Below, piece by piece: positions 6,663 through 7,360 of a stretch of 7,360 nt of DNA. This DNA comes from CAZXVU01 sp964644465 (lineage in GTDB: Bacteria; Chlamydiota; Chlamydiia; Chlamydiales; SM23-39): positions 1 through 7,360 of the forward strand of contig CAZXVU010000107.1 of NCBI GenBank assembly GCA_964644465.1. Direction: 5' to 3'. Position 1 is the first letter of the stretch. Each line of letters begins with the position of its first letter. The translations under genes and the position numbers were made by a program. The notes under the pieces were generated by a model. It saw only the letters and a program-made list of their open reading frames with translations, was not told where the DNA came from and did no database searches.

Positions 6663-6700
6663 GTATGTGGAACTCATGGAGAAAAGGAAGTTCCACGTAC
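6663..6700 (+). promoter_or_regulatory. Hairpin enclosing the dsbA translation start
   Basis: Bases 6663-6674 (GTATGTGGAACT) pair with 6689-6700 (AGTTCCACGTAC): 12 consecutive pairs with one G-U, closing a 14-nt loop. The only Shine-Dalgarno-like bases (GGA, 6669-6671) are buried in the stem, and the ATG at 6676-6678 sits at the edge of the loop. There is no T-run after it, so it does not look like a terminator. The expected effect is reduced translation of dsbA unless the stem is opened. The pairing is seen directly; a regulatory role is inferred. Confidence 0.5.
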
Positions 6701-7323
6701 TGGCGACAGCTGCGGCTGCTCTTTTATTGTTGCTGAGCGGCGCGATTTATGAAGGATTCCGGGTGCCTAAGGCGATCCGATTGGATACAGCAGGCCATCC
6801 GACAATCGGCAATGCCTCGGCAAAAATCGAGATGATCCTTTTCGAAGATTTCCGCTGCTCTCATTGCTGTACTTTCAGCAGTGAGATCTTCCCCCAAATC
6901 AATTCCAAATATATTACCACTGGAGATGCTCGCTACACAATCGTTCCTCTTGCCTTTTTGAAAGGATCTAAGCCGATTGCAAATGCAGCCTTATCGGTTT
7001 TTCATTCTTCCCCTTCCCGTTTCATAGATTTTTTAGATCAAATTGCAACGAGATGCCAATCGGGCGAGATTTTGAACGAGAGGTCTCTTATAGGAATAGC
7101 TAAGGTCGTCGGGGGGATTAATTTAAGCAAATTGCAAGAGTGCTTGGATACGCAGTGCTATAATCATGAGTTGGAGAAAAACCTGCAGATGGCCCATAAA
7201 ATCATGGGAAAAAACTTTGGCACCCCGAGCCTTTATGTAAATGGAGTTCTCACTTCTACGGCTTCTTTTCGAGCCATCCAACTGAGGATCGAAAGCTTGA
7301 CCGCAATGAAGGATCTTCCATGA
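6676..7323 (+). CDS. dsbA: DsbA/BdbD-like thiol:disulfide oxidoreductase
   Basis: A 215-residue exported oxidoreductase with a thioredoxin-like fold that makes disulfide bonds in envelope proteins; chlamydiae depend on such bonds in their outer-membrane protein network. The N-terminus MEKRKFHV plus the hydrophobic stretch LATAAAALLLLLSGAIY (9-25) is a signal peptide or anchor, with no lipobox. The active site is C61-S-H-C64 in FEDFRCSHCC, with an extra Cys65. The cis-Pro loop is GTPSLYVNG (Pro184). Further cysteines are C127, C156 and C161; the last two could form a second disulfide. I chose the ATG at 6676 because it gives a clean positive-then-hydrophobic N-terminus; GTG codons at 6661 and 6667 lie in frame upstream. 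It sits 45 nt after tyrP and overlaps the next gene by ATGA. The fold and CxxC are secure; the exact subfamily is less so. Confidence 0.88.
   Translation: MEKRKFHVLATAAAALLLLLSGAIYEGFRVPKAIRLDTAGHPTIGNASAKIEMILFEDFRCSHCCTFSSEIFPQINSKYITTGDARYTIVPLAFLKGSKPIANAALSVFHSSPSRFIDFLDQIATRCQSGEILNERSLIGIAKVVGGINLSKLQECLDTQCYNHELEKNLQMAHKIMGKNFGTPSLYVNGVLTSTASFRAIQLRIESLTAMKDLP
7309..7313 (+). promoter_or_regulatory. Ribosome binding site of the dsbB-like gene
   Basis: AAGGA inside the last codons of dsbA, six bases before the ATG at 7320. Together with the ATGA overlap it points to coupled translation of the oxidoreductase and its membrane partner. Confidence 0.6.
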
Positions 7324-7360
7324 ATTGGGTCAAAAGAAATTCCCTTTATTTGGCTTGGTG
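7320..7360 (+). CDS. Start of a DsbB/BdbC-like membrane protein
   Basis: Only 13 codons are in the window, reading MNWVKRNSLYLAW, beginning at an ATG that overlaps the dsbA stop (ATGA) and preceded by AAGGA. DsbB/BdbC proteins, which reoxidise DsbA and pass electrons to quinones, often begin with a short basic segment and a first membrane span containing a YxxW-type stretch, and they are commonly encoded right after their DsbA partner. The assignment is mainly from context; the diagnostic CxxC motif would lie beyond the right edge. Confidence 0.55.
   Translation, partial: MNWVKRNSLYLAW

Noticed and set aside
6661..6675. Upstream GTG starts (6661 and 6667) for dsbA
   Set aside because: They have no ribosome binding site and would put acidic and polar residues (YVEL) before the basic n-region. 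The ATG at 6676 gives a typical signal sequence.

Overview
The window looks like chromosome from a member of the Chlamydiae, most likely an environmental (Chlamydia-related) family rather than Chlamydia itself. The evidence is the gene content and the wording of the proteins: a PlsX that opens with DLMGSDNAP, a TyrP-type aromatic amino acid permease, a PcnB poly(A) polymerase on the same strand as and close to LpxB, and an rpmF-plsX pair next to an RNase G/E gene. From memory, chlamydial genomes keep pcnB beside lpxB, and rpmF/plsX near cafA (rng). No database was searched, so the assignment is an inference.

Minus strand, 5350 down to 1: seven genes read in one direction. They are pcnB (RNA 3' polyadenylation), an alpha/beta hydrolase of unknown role whose 3' end is lost in an assembly gap, lpxB (lipid A disaccharide synthase, 5' end lost in the same gap), a YceD/DUF177 protein, rpmF (ribosomal protein L32), plsX (acyl-phosphate synthesis for phospholipids) and the first 94 codons of rng (RNase G/E). 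Spacers are short or negative: pcnB and the hydrolase overlap by 11 nt, and rpmF and plsX by 17 nt. The set mixes envelope lipid synthesis (lpxB, plsX) with RNA and ribosome functions (pcnB, yceD, rpmF, rng). The yceD-rpmF-plsX order is a widespread bacterial arrangement. A run of exactly 100 N at 3177-3276 makes the hydrolase and lpxB appear to be one open frame; I treat them as two incomplete genes.

Plus strand, 5428 to the end: tyrP (aromatic amino acid/H+ symporter), a membrane-anchored or secreted DsbA-like thiol oxidoreductase, and the first 13 codons of a DsbB/BdbC-like partner that overlaps dsbA by ATGA. The 77-nt gap at 5351-5427 is the only divergent intergenic region and must carry any promoters for both blocks that lie inside the window.

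Two things stand out. First, a 12-bp stem with a 14-nt loop (6663-6700) encloses the dsbA ribosome-binding region and puts the ATG in the loop, which suggests translational control of dsbA. Second, the plsX-rng spacer encodes, in a frame that ends inside rng, a 27-residue segment closely resembling the C-terminus of YoeB-family toxins, probably a relic of a lost toxin-antitoxin module. No RNA genes, insertion sequences or CRISPR arrays were seen. There is no gene-free stretch longer than the 100-N gap.
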